A stretch of 64,000 nt of DNA from positions 62,001-126,000 of the forward strand of contig JALNQF010000064.1 in assembly GCA_028456385.1 (NCBI GenBank), given 5' to 3'. The DNA comes from Ophiosphaerella korrae. Its lineage: Eukaryota; Ascomycota; Dothideomycetes; Pleosporales; Phaeosphaeriaceae. Position numbers and translations under genes: made by a program. Below, piece after piece: positions 12,001-23,354 of the stretch. The notes under the pieces were generated by a model that saw nothing but the letters and a program-made list of their open reading frames with translations, did no database searches and had not been told where the DNA came from. Position 1 is the first letter of the stretch. Every line of letters starts with the position of its first letter.

Positions 12001-12365
12001 TCCTCGCACAGGTCTATTATGAATTCCTCCAGGGCCATGGACTCATTGTCGATGCTGATAAGGAGGTGGCATAGCCTGCTCAGTGTTAGCACGCAGCGGT
12101 CGAGGCACGCCCTGCGGGCGCCGAGGGACGCGGGACATACTGCGGCAGGAAGAACTCGAGCTCCTCGTAGGCGAACTGGCGCAGCTTGGAACACAGCACA
12201 TAGTGGATGCCGACGTGGTCCGCATAGCGTCTGGCGTGGGTTCAGCATTCCAGACACCCGTCTCCTGCAGGCAACTCCAACTCACGCAAGATAGGCCACG
12301 GCAAGCGACGGGTCCGTGTTGAAGTGGTCCGACTCTATGAAGCGCTCAAGTAGATTCCAACTCAT
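9096..12365 (-). CDS. PIK1: Phosphatidylinositol 4-kinase (type III beta, Pik1)
   Basis: Makes PI4P at the Golgi and in the nucleus. Five exons on the minus strand: 12286-12365, 12141-12230, 11979-12075, 9197-11868 and 9096-9135, summing to 992 aa. The start MSWNLLERFIESDHFN and the segments ARYADHVGIHYVLCSKLRQF and LCHLLISIDNESMALEEFI match the lipid-kinase-unique helical N-terminus of Pik1. The central part is disordered and Ser/Pro-rich. The kinase core includes LQLKDRHNGNLLID (catalytic Asp and Asn), HIIHIDFGFML (DFG) and SPGSMGFEAAPFKLT. Exon 4 would end at an in-frame TAA after YYTRL, but a GTAAGT donor overlaps that position. Splicing to a 40-nt exon restores YDTFQYRTQGIY, the family's usual C-terminus. 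Intron 3 contains a degenerate 9-bp tandem repeat. Confidence 0.95.
11880..11965 (-). repeat. Degenerate 9-bp tandem repeat inside a PIK1 intron
   Basis: Around 11899-11957 (plus strand) repeated units close to TTTGATGTC/TTTGATGTT, with changes, lie within the third intron of PIK1 (11869-11972). About seven imperfect copies are visible. They are removed by splicing in the model given for PIK1. Confidence 0.8.
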
Positions 12366-12702
12366 CTGGCACGGCTCATTGGGGCGCTGCGACGGGCGAC
12401 AAAAGGGAGGAAGGGCATGTGACGTGACGTGGCCGATCAGAGTAGGTAGTGTGTGGAATAACTCGCCCTGTCATGCTTTGACGACGGTCCGCTTGGGAAA
12501 TGGGGTAGGTCGGTCGCTGGCTGCAGGGCTCCGCGCCAAGCCCCGCGCCAAGCTCCTACGCCACAAATGGCGCATGACAAAGCCGTTGAATTGCCTCCTC
12601 CAGCACCTCTCCGGTATGCAGTATAATATACAAACGCCCATACAAACGCCCATAGCTATATACGCCCGTCCTCCACATACCACCTCCTAGTCCTGCGCCC
12701 TC
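12366..12702. other. Intergenic region between PIK1 and the RMD1-family gene
   Basis: About 340 bp holding the PIK1 upstream region and the 3' flank of the RMD1-like gene. A 15-bp direct repeat (CTCCTAGTCCTGCGC, at 12684 and 12700) overlaps the stop codon of the latter. No ORF is supported. Confidence 0.5.
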
Positions 12703-14301
12703 CTAGTCCTGCGCCTGCAGGTCGACAAAAATGTTGATGGCCGCAACCACCACCTCGGCAAACACCAGAATGATGACAATCCATTCAAGCAGCTCTCCCT
12801 ACGCATCATTAGCCAAAGTGCAATCACACCCAAAACATATGCTACTCACATGCGTCACCGTCAGCTGGTCCTTCAGCACAGCGAGCAGATCGCCAATCAC
12901 GTTCAGTCGCTCCGTCAACAGCCCCACCCGCTGATCCATCTCCAAATAGCTTCGCACCGCCTGGTACACCGGGTCGAGCTGCGGCTCTGCCCACATGAGT
13001 TCCGGCGCATCCAGCACCGAGCCCTGCAGGTGGATGCTAATACGCAGAATGAACAGCTCGCCAATCTGCATGTTGATCTGCTTCTTGTTGAGATTGATCT
13101 TCCCGGAGCTCGCAATCTGCGCCGGTATGTCCTTTGTGTCGTCAATCGTGTTGTCCACCAGGTCTTCAAACAGCGATGTCTTGACGCTCTGGGAGAGCCC
13201 GTGGCTGATGGCCAGCTTGATCATGTAGTTCTTCTTATCGCGCAGACTGATGAAGTCGTTGTATATCCGCGCCTGGTACTCGCGTGTGTAGTAGAAGTTG
13301 AATTCTTCCGTCTCGATTTCGTCCTTGCCTAGCTTGTCGACTTCAAACTTGGCAATTTCTTTGAGGAAGCGCTTCTCTTCTTGCAGTGTCATGCCCCATA
13401 TTACCACGGTCCCGTACTCAAAGAGGAAGACCTCGGGCGTGTGGACCTGAATATCAAAGTCTGGCGTTTCCATCTGAGGATCGGAATCTGCGTGGGCGAT
13501 TGACGGCCTTCTGGGCCTTTGTGCTTCTCCATCATCCCCTATGTTCGGCGCGCTGCCCGAGTCGTTGAGGTCGATAAGGACGTCTCGCCGTCTCTCGTTC
13601 TCGTGCTCAACCTCGATGGCGCTGTCGGAGAATCGCCGTTGTCTGGGCTCGCTGGTGCCATCGAGCACCGCCGTGCTTGCAACGTCTACTGGTCCCTTGG
13701 CTCCGTAGCTGTAAGGCGAATAGATGCATTCATCAAAGCGCTTGGGTAGAGCGCCACGCAGCTTCTGCTTGCCTTTTAAATAGCGCATCAGGTCGTCCAG
13801 CTTGTATGAGGCCGACGTGCAGTATGCCGTGACCCTAGGCAGGCGCTCTCTGTCAGCCTTGCCTAGTCGAGCAGCATCCCTCCTGGCAGTAGGGTCCTTT
13901 ATTCTCGTGTATTGCACGTATACGTCGCGCCCGCTTTCTTCGTCTTCGGCGTCATCATTGGCTGGGTCTGGGAGGAGTTTGAGTTTCTGCGCAGTTCTCG
14001 TGGTTCTTTGGGGGCCAATCTTTGGTGCAGGCGGGCCTCTCACTGGCGCACCAGAGCTGTTTCTTCTGCGCAATTTGCTGTTCAACGACGACAGCATGGG
14101 CTGGCCGCCGTTACTGTTGACTGGAAGTTGCGCGCCATGCGAAGCAGATCGAGACGGCTGGCTTGGAGTGGACGAGGACACGGTTGGATCGAATGTGACG
14201 GTTCGATGGGGTTTCGGGGGCACCTGTCGGCCGCTTGCGTGTGACATTGACGAGATGAGGGGAGTTGTTTCATTGTTAGAGTTGTTAGAGTTCGGCGCCA
14301 T
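12703..14301 (-). CDS. RMD1/RMND1/Sif2-family protein (DUF155)
   Basis: Two exons, 12850-14301 and 12703-12798, giving 515 aa. The start at 14301 (MAPNSNNSNNETTPLISS) is preferred over an upstream in-frame ATG at 14355. The N-terminal ~160 aa are Ser/Pro/Arg-rich and probably disordered. DUF155 follows: VTAYCTSASYKLDDLMRYL, FEYGTVVIWGMTLQEEKRFL, EFNFYYTREYQARIYNDFI and KLAISHGLSQSVKTSLFE. The C-terminus has the family pattern TERLNVIGDLLAVLKDQL then THGELLEWIVIILVFAEV, a hydrophobic tail anchor that appears only after splicing the GTGAGT intron at 12799-12849. Yeast Rmd1/Rmd8 are non-mitochondrial members and RMND1/Mrx10 the mitochondrial ones; the lack of a clear presequence favours the Rmd1/Rmd8 type. 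Molecular function is unclear. Confidence 0.9.
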
Positions 14302-14788
14302 CGTAAGCGTTCTGTGATTCCTTCTACAATGACTGCTTTTCCGCTTCCTCCACACTGGATTAAAGGTTTGTCATATCACAATGGCAAATGTCAGATTTTC
14401 GCGCCTATGAGTTGAGGTGGTTGGGGTGTAACCCTTATGGTTACGGCAGCTTGTGATTTGCATGACGTCGCAAACCGTCTAAGCTCAACGCGCTAGTGGC
14501 CCGCTCCTGCACCACCGTTTCTGACTACTGTTCCTCGCTAGATTTTGATTCTTTCAACCTCACCATTCCCCGGCACAAGTCAATCCCAGAAAACAATTTA
14601 TCATTATCAATTACTTATATCCACTCTGGATAGCTTTGTAGACTTGGAGCTAATCGCGACAGAGCATTAACGAGTGACAGGAAGTTTCATAGTCAACCTC
14701 CACCAGTTCCTTCCATCGGCCCATCCCCTCTCCCTTCATTCTTTCCAATCTTTCCACTTCTCCCACTCCTTTCATCCTAAGCATCCGT
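14302..14788. other. Intergenic region upstream of the RMD1-family gene
   Basis: Nearly 490 bp that includes the RMD1-like promoter (pyrimidine-rich 14520-14600) and a CT-rich 3' flank of the small secreted protein gene. No ORF is supported. Confidence 0.5.
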
Positions 14789-15490
14789 CTATCTGTAGCA
14801 GCGGTAGCTGGAGATGATGTCGTTAAAGCTGTAGGTGTTGAGGTTGGCGATGTAGTTGCCACCGGGGACATTCAGCCCTGCGTAACGGTTAGTTCATCGG
14901 TACTCGTGGATTCAAGAGGCGCCACTCACTGAAGTCGCCGTTGTTGCAGTCGCTGTTCCTGAAAAAGTCACAGCCAAAGCCATTTGGAACGCTCAGCGAG
15001 GAGATCTGGTCGTTCCAGCCGTTGTACAAGTTGTCTAGTGAAGTTAGTTTATCTAATTTATTTATACAATTTCTAATAATTACAGCATCGGTTGACTGCA
15101 AGAGTTAGCATTCACTATTCTACCATATTTTGCTTGGTTTGTAAACTTACCCCAGGTATGGAGCGACTCGTGACGACCGTGTTGGTCTGCGTCTTGCCAT
15201 ACTTCGATTTGCTAACTTTGGGTTAACAAGTTCTATTGAGACGCAAGCAAATACTGATTGCTTACCATATCCTCACGCTTGTCGAGGAGCTTGGCCTCAA
15301 CAGCCTCGGAGACCTCACGCTTCGCAAAGGCAGCAATAGTAAAGGGCTCTGCACCATCAACAACAGGAGCATGTTCAAATTCGCTTTGAATCGACGAGAG
15401 GACGTTGGGTGCCTCGTCGCGGGCGACATTGGTCGCTGGGAGGGCTGCGGCGCCCAAGAGGAGGGTGGCGATGGGAACGAAGAAGCGCAT
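14789..15490 (-). CDS. Small secreted protein, 159 aa, three cysteines
   Basis: Four exons on the minus strand: 15266-15490, 15151-15211, 14930-15034 and 14789-14877, all GT-AG and in phase, 159 aa. Residues 1-17 form a signal peptide (MRFFVPIATLLLGAAAL). The propeptide-like part contains KR dipeptides (AKREV, DKRED), possible Kex2 sites. The mature part reads IEVWQDADQHGRHESLHTW, then NLYNGWNDQISSLSVPNGFG, CDFFRNSDCNNGDF, and ends YRCYR. The alternation of aromatic, Gly and Ser-Leu motifs (QISSLSV) recalls beta/gamma-crystallin-like secreted fungal proteins, but I cannot confirm it. Small size, secretion and Cys make it effector-like; role unknown. Confidence 0.7.
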
Positions 15491-18400
15491 GATTGCAAGA
15501 ATATGAGTCTTGTGGTGAGTGCTTTGCTGAAGGGTGGGCTATGCTGAAGAGTTGATGAGCGTAGTGAGGAATTGACTTGATGCGAAACTGAAGGTGTTTA
15601 TATACATTTCTGCCCTCCATTGTTCTATTCTTACAGCCTCACGAGATCGTACTCGGTGCTCGTACTCGGACGTCGTCCAGTCCTCTCTTCGGCAGCACTC
15701 GTTGCGTGAATGCTCCAGGGTCCACCCGAACATCCTCAAGTCCCAAAGCATCTTAGCGCGTTCTACGCGTGTAAGACAGCTAATGTATTGATATATCTCA
15801 GCACGCCAAACCGTGAAGCATCCTAGGAGAAATCCTCAGCAGGCATCCGAAGATCTAGACAATCATAAGTTCGGTTCAGCCCCCAACATTCAGATTGACA
15901 GGCTACAACTAGCCCAATCGGGAAGCTACAGATGAACTTCATGCTCCACCAGGCCGATTAGTGATGACTTCAATCCTCAATACCGGCTGTTTAGAAAGCA
16001 TCTATGCCTGAGCATCGTCTATTGGAAGCCACCAATTTTCAAATGCGGTATCTACATTGCACACAATTATTCCGAGTTGTGAAATTCGTTCCGCTCGGTT
16101 TTGCCAAGCAGTCAGCCCTAGACGGCTTTTGCACCATATTCGACAGTGTATCCGTCGAAAGCCCCTTGGGCAGGTACCGCCGACATAGAGCCGCTCGTAA
16201 ATCTGACTTTGTCTCTCCCGTTGAATGCCTAAAAAGGCTTGGAAATTCAGGGTCGGCTATTAAATTAGCTTGACCTTCAACTTCTCTGGCTATCATTTAA
16301 TTCCAAGGGGCGGAAACATTGCTCTCGCAGACTTGATGATTTGTATCAGTCCGAGCCCAATCACACTTAATCAGTCGGTCGGTTAACCGGGCGTTCGCTG
16401 AACAAATACCTATGTGGAGACTTCGTGTAGCGGAACGAACCTTGAATGTATGCTTAATTGGGGGATTGGGCTCACTGATTACCAAGCCTGGGCGTCAAAC
16501 TTTAGGTGCCACTATTGTCGCTTAATCATGCCACACCCCCAAATTGCACACCTCCTACTTGAGCTGCAGTCATCTCAGGCATCCAGCCTTTATTAAGCAA
16601 ATGGTTGATTAAAGCGTGCGAAAAATTGTTGACTTTGCAAATATGTTTCTTCTGGCGGTGGAGGAATTCGGTGGTCAGTCCATCGCATGACTGGCCTTCG
16701 CAAGTGGATACCATACACGATATCGTACTCGATAAATTATGAACCCACTCTTAATACACAAATTCGACATGGCGCTAGCTGGCGACACAAATGGCTCTTC
16801 ACTCAGCTGATACTTTGAAATTATCCTTCGAGTTGCCGGTGGGAGCTCAATCCATCAGCACAACCACCGGCGTATACGAGAGTTTCTGATTAGATATGCA
16901 TTCAAGGTAATACTCTATCAATCTTCTCAATTTGTATGAGATGTATATTGAACGCCCCAGACAATACACAAAAGTGCTAGAATTCAACACCTTCGGTTAC
17001 CGAGCATCGTTGCCCAGAAAAGCCATCAATCCCACCAGCCTTAACATGGCTTGTTTCTAGTAACATGATTACACCTAACTTTACTTGCTTACCCGCAAAT
17101 CGGTATCCTAAGCCGAATTGCTCCTTCAAGCCTAGCCACGATTTTACCCGGACAGTCCCCATACCCAAGATGCCAAGCCAAAAAGGATCCGCCGCCTGTG
17201 TGCATAGCACAAAAAGCAGCCGACGATATTCTTAGTCACGGCGCATATTACCTTAGTCACACTAGCCTCCCACGTGCGGCCCTTCACCTATATGTGATAT
17301 TCCTCCAGCGCTATATTCCAGGGTAACCACGACCAAAGCGTGACATTTCATCCCTAACAAGCCAAATGGTCTCACAAAAACGGACTTGCATACACCCTTC
17401 TCAACAACTGCAACCCGGGCAACCCCATCTGGCAACCTTATTGCAAACCCGGAGCCGCCCCCGTGCCCATCGCCACCCAGAGCACGCCAATCATACACAA
17501 GCTATGCAGGGCAAGCTTCCCTGCGCCAAGTATCTCAATCGCTTTCCCCCACCCTACAAGGCTGTCCGCCACATTCTCTTGGCACCGTCTTACCGACCGT
17601 TTCTATAAGGCGGTACGGCCGAGGCAAGGCAGCCTACTGGTTCTCGATTCGTCTGGTGAGCCTCGTGTTGTAATCTGTAGTGCATATTCGATAGTCTACT
17701 TAGGACCTGGGTGCTGACCAAGACTTAAGTTCGTGATGGAGGAGTCGGCGAGAGGGTGCTGGGTGCCTGATGGTGGTGACCTTCCTCTGACCTTCCTCAT
17801 GGAGTTGTCTCGCCGGTGTGGGAGCGGGCACCGAATTGGGTTGGCGGGTAGGTTGGGGAGGGAAAAGGGTGAGTGTAGTTTAGAGGGCTAAGGGAGCGGT
17901 GGGGTAGATGGGTGGGGTTCTTCGCTCGTTGAGGGGAGTTTGGACGGTAGTTGAGCGAGGTCCTATTCTTCGGACGGCTCTCGATGGTGGGTATAAAGTC
18001 AGTGTTCGGGCGCCTTCGGTCTGAGATTGAGGGAGTATTGCTGATGGGTTTCTATTTTATGTTGATTTACATAGTCGCTCTAAGTCCTCTGACTGCAGTG
18101 TATGCTTGCCGCTCTTCACCTAGCAATCAACATTGGTTGATTACTGTATTTCTTTTTGAATGGTTTGGCCTAGTGGTGTAAAGTAGCGTCCTTATGCTGG
18201 CATTTCAGCTTATCTATGGGAGGCTGTACGATGATACAATTAGCATCTTTGACAGATTGGACGAGCCATTTCTCGTCATGTTATTCCACAGTTTAAATAC
18301 CAAAACTATGATCGGAATATCCTCAGCCAGGGCGGGCAAAAATTTGTTTGTAAGCTACTTGATTAGTTGTTCAATCTCAGTCAGTTTCTATGGATGGTTT

Positions 18401-19063
18401 GTTTTGTCAATGATGATCATCTTCAGATATGATTGGCTGCGATAAAATCGCAATGTACGACGCACCATTGCGTCTGAAAATCTGGTCCAATCGTGCGAGC
18501 AAAAGATTAAGTATTTTTCGACTATTTGGATTGCAAAACTTATAAACTGTTAGCTTTTGGTGAATAGTATTCGCACGGAGAGGTATTGACACGTTTGAAG
18601 AGAAATACCCAGGCTGAATCGATCGAGATAAGCGAAATCGTCGTTCGCCTTCTGGGCAGATAACGTCATCTCTCCTGTCCAAGAACATGCAGCTCCTCAC
18701 CGTCCGATGCGCACAAAGTATGCGGCGCCCTCCGACGTATTTAACAGTCTCGGCGCTCAGTTCTGCTGCCATGAAAGAAGTTGGAAAAGAACGCTCAGCC
18801 CTGAGATAGTGGCGCGGCGTGCCCGGGTGAGGTTGGCGTTTGACCACTTCCAATCGCGCCTACGTCATGTCGCGTCAATGTCAGGGACGCGGTTGTCGCG
18901 TGTACAGGTGCTCTATACATGAGTAAAATAGGATTCTTCCTAGAAATCAGTTATTAGTACACTGGTATTCCCCCGCCTAGGTGCCATCAACGCACGCCAA
19001 TACTCGCCATCAAATTCTGCTTCGACTTCGATCTTGGGGAGCATCTACACAAGTGCCAGCATT
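15491..19063. other. 3.6-kb gene-poor stretch
   Basis: No ORF here has recognisable motifs or splice-supported extension. The composition shifts along it: 17280-17600 is C-rich on the plus strand, 17730-17950 is G-rich, and 17950-18560 is AT-rich. The last ~200 bp must carry the promoter of the transporter at 19064. It may be decayed mobile or duplicated sequence, but no repeat ends could be defined by eye. Confidence 0.5.
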
Positions 19064-20463
19064 ATGGGAGTAGACGCCTCCGAACTCATGGGCCCCTTTT
19101 CGGGGGCTATCCAAGCCTCTTCTTCTGTCTTGTTCACAATCGCCTTTGGTGTTTTAGCTGCGCAGTGCAATTTGCCGTCCACCAATGCGGCCAAGGAGGT
19201 GTCTAAATTATGTGTGCGCATGCTCCTGCCCGCGTTGCTCATCTTCAAAATTGGATCAAACCTGCATAAAGACACAGCGGTTCGTTATGTGCCACTCGCT
19301 AGTAAGTGATGGATTCGAAAATACAAGGTTGATGAACGCATGCTGGTTTTGGGCAGTTTGGTCCATTACTTATACGCTCCTATCTGTTCTTCTTGGTCGA
19401 ACCCTCACCTACGTCTTTAGGATTCCTAGTTGGGTAACGCCCGCGATCGCATTTAACAACACTACAAGTCTACCTCTTCTTTTGATCGAATCCCTAAAGC
19501 AGACTCAGGTTTTGGATGTTATACTTGTTGGTGGAGACACGGGCGCTGATGCAGTTGATCGAGCAGAGTCGTATTTCTTGATCAACGCCATGATTAGCAA
19601 TTCGCTTACATTCGCATTGGGACCGCGACTTCTCAAACCTGGGGACGAAGATGCACCAGACAAGGAGGAACAAGATGGCGAAGAGGAGCACGAGTGTAGT
19701 GATATCGAGCGCGGCCTAGGTGGCATTATCGACGAGAATACTTCCCTTTTGCTGCAACGGATCATCCGACCAACGAATCGTGCGGAAAAACTTGGTTACC
19801 TGAAGACGCGCAACTGGTTTAATGCTCTTGGACCAAAGATGCAGGAAGTTGTCGAGATTACCTGGCAATTTGCCAACGCGCCACTTTTAGGAGCACTCGT
19901 TGGTGCAATCATTGGGCTTACACCAGTTCTACACAAACTGTTCTTCAATAAAAGTACTGAAGGTGGTTACTTCAATCCTTGGCTTACCGCTTCTATAAAA
20001 AACATTGGCGACCTGTTTGCCTCCACACAGATCGTCATTGTGGGTGTAAAACTCAGCCAAAGCATATTACACATGAAGCGCGGCGAGGACAGTGGACAGG
20101 TGTCAAAAAGCAGTTTGGCGATAGTGACAGTCATTAGGTTCCTCATTTGGCCTTTGTAAGTTTTCCTACTTAAATAGTGAACCCCTGCTAACAGCATACA
20201 GAATTAGCATTCCCATTATTTGGGCACTAGCTTCCAGAACAAAATTTTTAAACGAGGACCCAATCTTGTGGTTCGCCATGATGCTAATGCCAACTGGACC
20301 ACCAGCTATGATCCTTGTCGCGCTCACAGACGTAACTGGGGCGCCCGAGGCAATGAAAATGACGATTGCAAAGCTCTTGACGATCAGCTACACCATCACA
20401 CCTTTGATATGTTTTGCGGTAGTCGGAAGCTTAAAGGCTACTGAAGCTGCGATTAGCAAATAG
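19064..20463 (+). CDS. Auxin-efflux-carrier (AEC) family membrane transporter
   Basis: Membrane transporter of the PIN/AEC superfamily. Three exons: 19064-19301, 19357-20155 and 20202-20463, giving 432 aa. I chose the ATG at 19064 (MGVDASELMGPFSGAI). Seen: an N-terminal block of helices (SVLFTIAFGVLAAQ, LCVRMLLPALLIFKIGSNL) after which the spliced sequence runs IWSITYTLLSVLLGRTL; the conserved AIAFNNTTSLPLLLIESL; an acidic central cytoplasmic loop (KEEQDGEEEHEC); and a C-terminal block with ISIPIIWALASRTKFL, the family-typical MMLMPTGPPAMILVAL and SYTITPLICFAVVGSL. Fungal AEC substrates are generally unknown. Both introns close in frame, so the gene looks intact. Confidence 0.9.
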
Positions 20464-20964
20464 CTGAGAATTTTCATCAAGTAGGCTGAAAATGATGGTC
20501 CAGTAATCTTCTGCCGAGCTTACCATCCGTTGCCGCGCCACTTGCTATTTTCGAAGGAAAGATGGCATGTGGCTGACCAGTAACCGTCTTCCGTTCCACA
20601 CCACAAATAGTCTAGTAGCTTCTCGAAACATACTAGAACCGCGAGTCACTTGCTAGTGTCATGGCAAAGGACGGAATCAATGCACCAGCAATAAGTGTGA
20701 TGGCGAAGAAGTTGTTTTGGTATCTCAACTAACACACACTGCTAAAGCTCTTTCCTTCTCTTGCCTTGAATAGAAGCTTTTTGCAAGACTAGTATCACAT
20801 CATACTTGCAGTGTTTTTCGTCGAAGCATAGATTTTCGTCTCGAAGGCCTAGGGGTTTCCCCGCATTCAGGTGCCTAGCTCGGCTCATCTCCGCAACCCA
20901 AAAACGTGGTCCCCCATGCACCGCAGATCCCCAACCTTCGCTTTCGCACGAAGTTACCGACCCG
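20464..20964. other. Intergenic region before the Zn2Cys6 gene
   Basis: Five hundred bp with no coding signal. The part just upstream of 20965 is open in frame with the regulator for 53 codons but lacks an upstream ATG, so it is taken as 5' UTR. Confidence 0.5.
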
Positions 20965-22949
20965 ATGAATGCTTCACCATCATCCGAAAGACCTCGCAAA
21001 CGACGTGCTATCAATGCATGTGTCAATTGCCGAACGTCCAAGGTTCGTTGCGATGGAAATCGCCCGTGCCAGAGATGTGAGCGAAATAACACGGTCTGCG
21101 AATATAATGGCGCCCCTCAACGGGATGAGAATACCTTTCGCATCGAAAAGATAGAGGCTGAAGTTGCTGCATTGCGCCATGAAATGGATCATTTCAGTAA
21201 TCATCGGGATAATTTCACGACGACTTCTTCCTCTCGTTTCAGTGAGCGTGGTGCAGCTTCTAATGCTATAGACACCGCAGTCATAACATGGGAACAAGCG
21301 GCGTCATGGTTTCAAAGGTACCTCTACGCTCCCTCAGGGGCATTGTATGAATGTGCTGATATCATTCCAGTTTCTTTTCTGGTAGTGTACGATGCACTTT
21401 TCCTAACACCTCCAAAGATCCATGCCATCTACAGAGTGCGTAGAATGCAACAACGATAAACCCATGTTAACTGGAACTGTTTGAGTTTCTCTTATTCCGA
21501 AATCATATACCTCATATTTGAGCCATGCTTATATATACTAACCTGGGCAGCAATACCTGGTACCTATCTTTTGTGAAAGACATGATACCATGGCATCAGT
21601 TACCTCTCGGAGTGCATTCCTCCTTGACGCAATTGTTAGCATCGGCTGTCGAGCAGAACAGGGTTTCAGCTCACCAACGTACCGGCAACTCCAAGGCCGA
21701 TTACGCGATCATCTCACGAGCCTACTTATCAACGTGAGCGTACCTAGCCTCGAAGATGTCCAGGCCGTCACTCTAATGGCCGCATACTCTGAGAATGGCT
21801 TCGTTATGATAGCTCTCGCGTTGAGATTTGCCAATCAACTTGGCTTGCACAACGCTGTTGACCAGCTCATTGCAAAATGCACAAATCAGCCAGGACTCGT
21901 GGACGCTGATGAGCGAGAGCTTTATCGTTTATCGCGCCTGTGGTACGGAATCTGCAACCTTGAGCTCTTGTATGTTAAAATTGCTTGATAGCTTGTGGCA
22001 GTTGCTAAATAATGTTAGTTTTTCTCTTGATGGCGGCAAAATGCCTAGCATGACTCTGCACGTTTCTCCACGGAAGATACGAACTCTAATCAACCACCCA
22101 GAACGGACTGCAGTGGATATTCGACTGCTCTCTCAGATTGAGCTGAACCTAATACGTTCTGAAGCATATAATAAGCTAACGCAGGATGAGACTCGTCTAC
22201 GCGTTGTTCTTGATGATACAACCATGGAATTGTCACTTTGGCTCAACGAATGGGCAAATATTGTGTCTACGCAGCCGCAACCCCTTCAAAGGTCTGTCGC
22301 TTTACAGAATCTTCACATTCAGCGACAATGGGCTTTGATGACACTCCATCTCAAGGCCATCGCAACTACTGGGATTGAGAACATCGCGCTTATGACGGAA
22401 TTCCAGCAAGACTCAGTCCGCAAAGCTAAAGAAGCGGCAGCACAACATCTTCATTATATCTTAGAGACACAAGACACCCCGTTTTTGTCACCGGATCAAC
22501 CAAACCCAGCTCCCTCGTCCTCATATCTCAGCAGTTTCCGCTGGACTCTAGATTATGTGTGGGCTAAGTGCGCTTTCTCCGTCCTCCTGGTACTTAAACT
22601 AGCTATTTTACTTCGGGACTCGGTACCTTCTATAATCCTGCTTCTTCGCGATGCTCACCGATTACTTGAAGAACTGAAGCGAGTTACCGTAGGCCATATC
22701 GCATACTTCCAAATCTTACAAACCAGTATTGAGAAATGCGAGGCTGCCTTGAAGGAGTACGCTACAGAGCAGAATGCGTCGCCAGAGTCTGAATTGACAA
22801 CTCTGCAGCCAGATAGAGCCGCTGAAGATGAGTTTCAGGGTTACGTACCTAGCGAGTTTATTTTTGAATGGGATTTCCCTGGTCTGAATCTCAAGCATAT
22901 GCCGCTCGGTTGGCAGGATTGGTTTATTAATATTGATGACCTGTTCTGA
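20965..22949 (+). CDS. Zn2Cys6 fungal transcription factor
   Basis: Four exons: 20965-21317, 21371-21386 (16 nt), 21551-21969 and 22019-22949, 572 aa. The binuclear cluster is at residues ~17-47 (CVNCRTSKVRCDG...CQRCERNNTVC), preceded by a basic stretch (RPRKRRAIN). A short coiled coil follows (RIEKIEAEVAALRHEMD). After splicing, WFQSFFSGSQYLVPIF and MASVTSRSAFLLDAIVSIGC form the start of the fungal-specific TF domain, which continues to ENGFVMIALALRFANQLGLH, RLSRLWYGICNLEL and so on. The 16-nt exon is supported because both flanking introns restore the conserved FFSGS...PIF motif in phase. The gene ends NIDDLF. It lies between a transporter and the MFS/GH31 pair, so local regulation of these genes is plausible but inferred. 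Confidence 0.9.
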
Positions 22950-23354
22950 GTGAACACGTGACTTTAGACTACGTAAAAAATTCCTATTTCTGGGCAGGTG
23001 TCATGTGTTCATTCCTGATAGCTACATAGTAACATGGCTATTTTGTACCCGTTAGTTCAAGTTTATGAAGGGTCAAAATGGCATCAAAGGGATATTCTTA
23101 TCACGCAGAGCGTCGAAGTCAAGGATCGTTGGTTGTAGTATTTGAAAGGGAATGTAAGAGCCTGGAACAGTTGCTGGAGAATATACAAGGGGGTGGGGGC
23201 TTTCTGACCATTTTTATGGTTTGGCAGACATTTATTTCCTTTCATGTAATGGCTGAGGGCCGAGGCTGCATTCGCTTGCTGCTAGTAATATCTTAAATCA
23301 TAGTAAGCTATATATACTTCGTCTCAAACTACAGAGCTATGGATTCAATATACA
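22950..23354. other. Intergenic region between regulator and MFS gene
   Basis: Four hundred bp between the convergent ends of the Zn2Cys6 gene and the MFS gene. Only a short Gly-containing chance ORF is present. Confidence 0.5.

Noticed and set aside
18407..18853. 148-codon minus-strand ORF in the gene desert
   Set aside because: No domain, no splice-supported extension and average composition for non-coding DNA.
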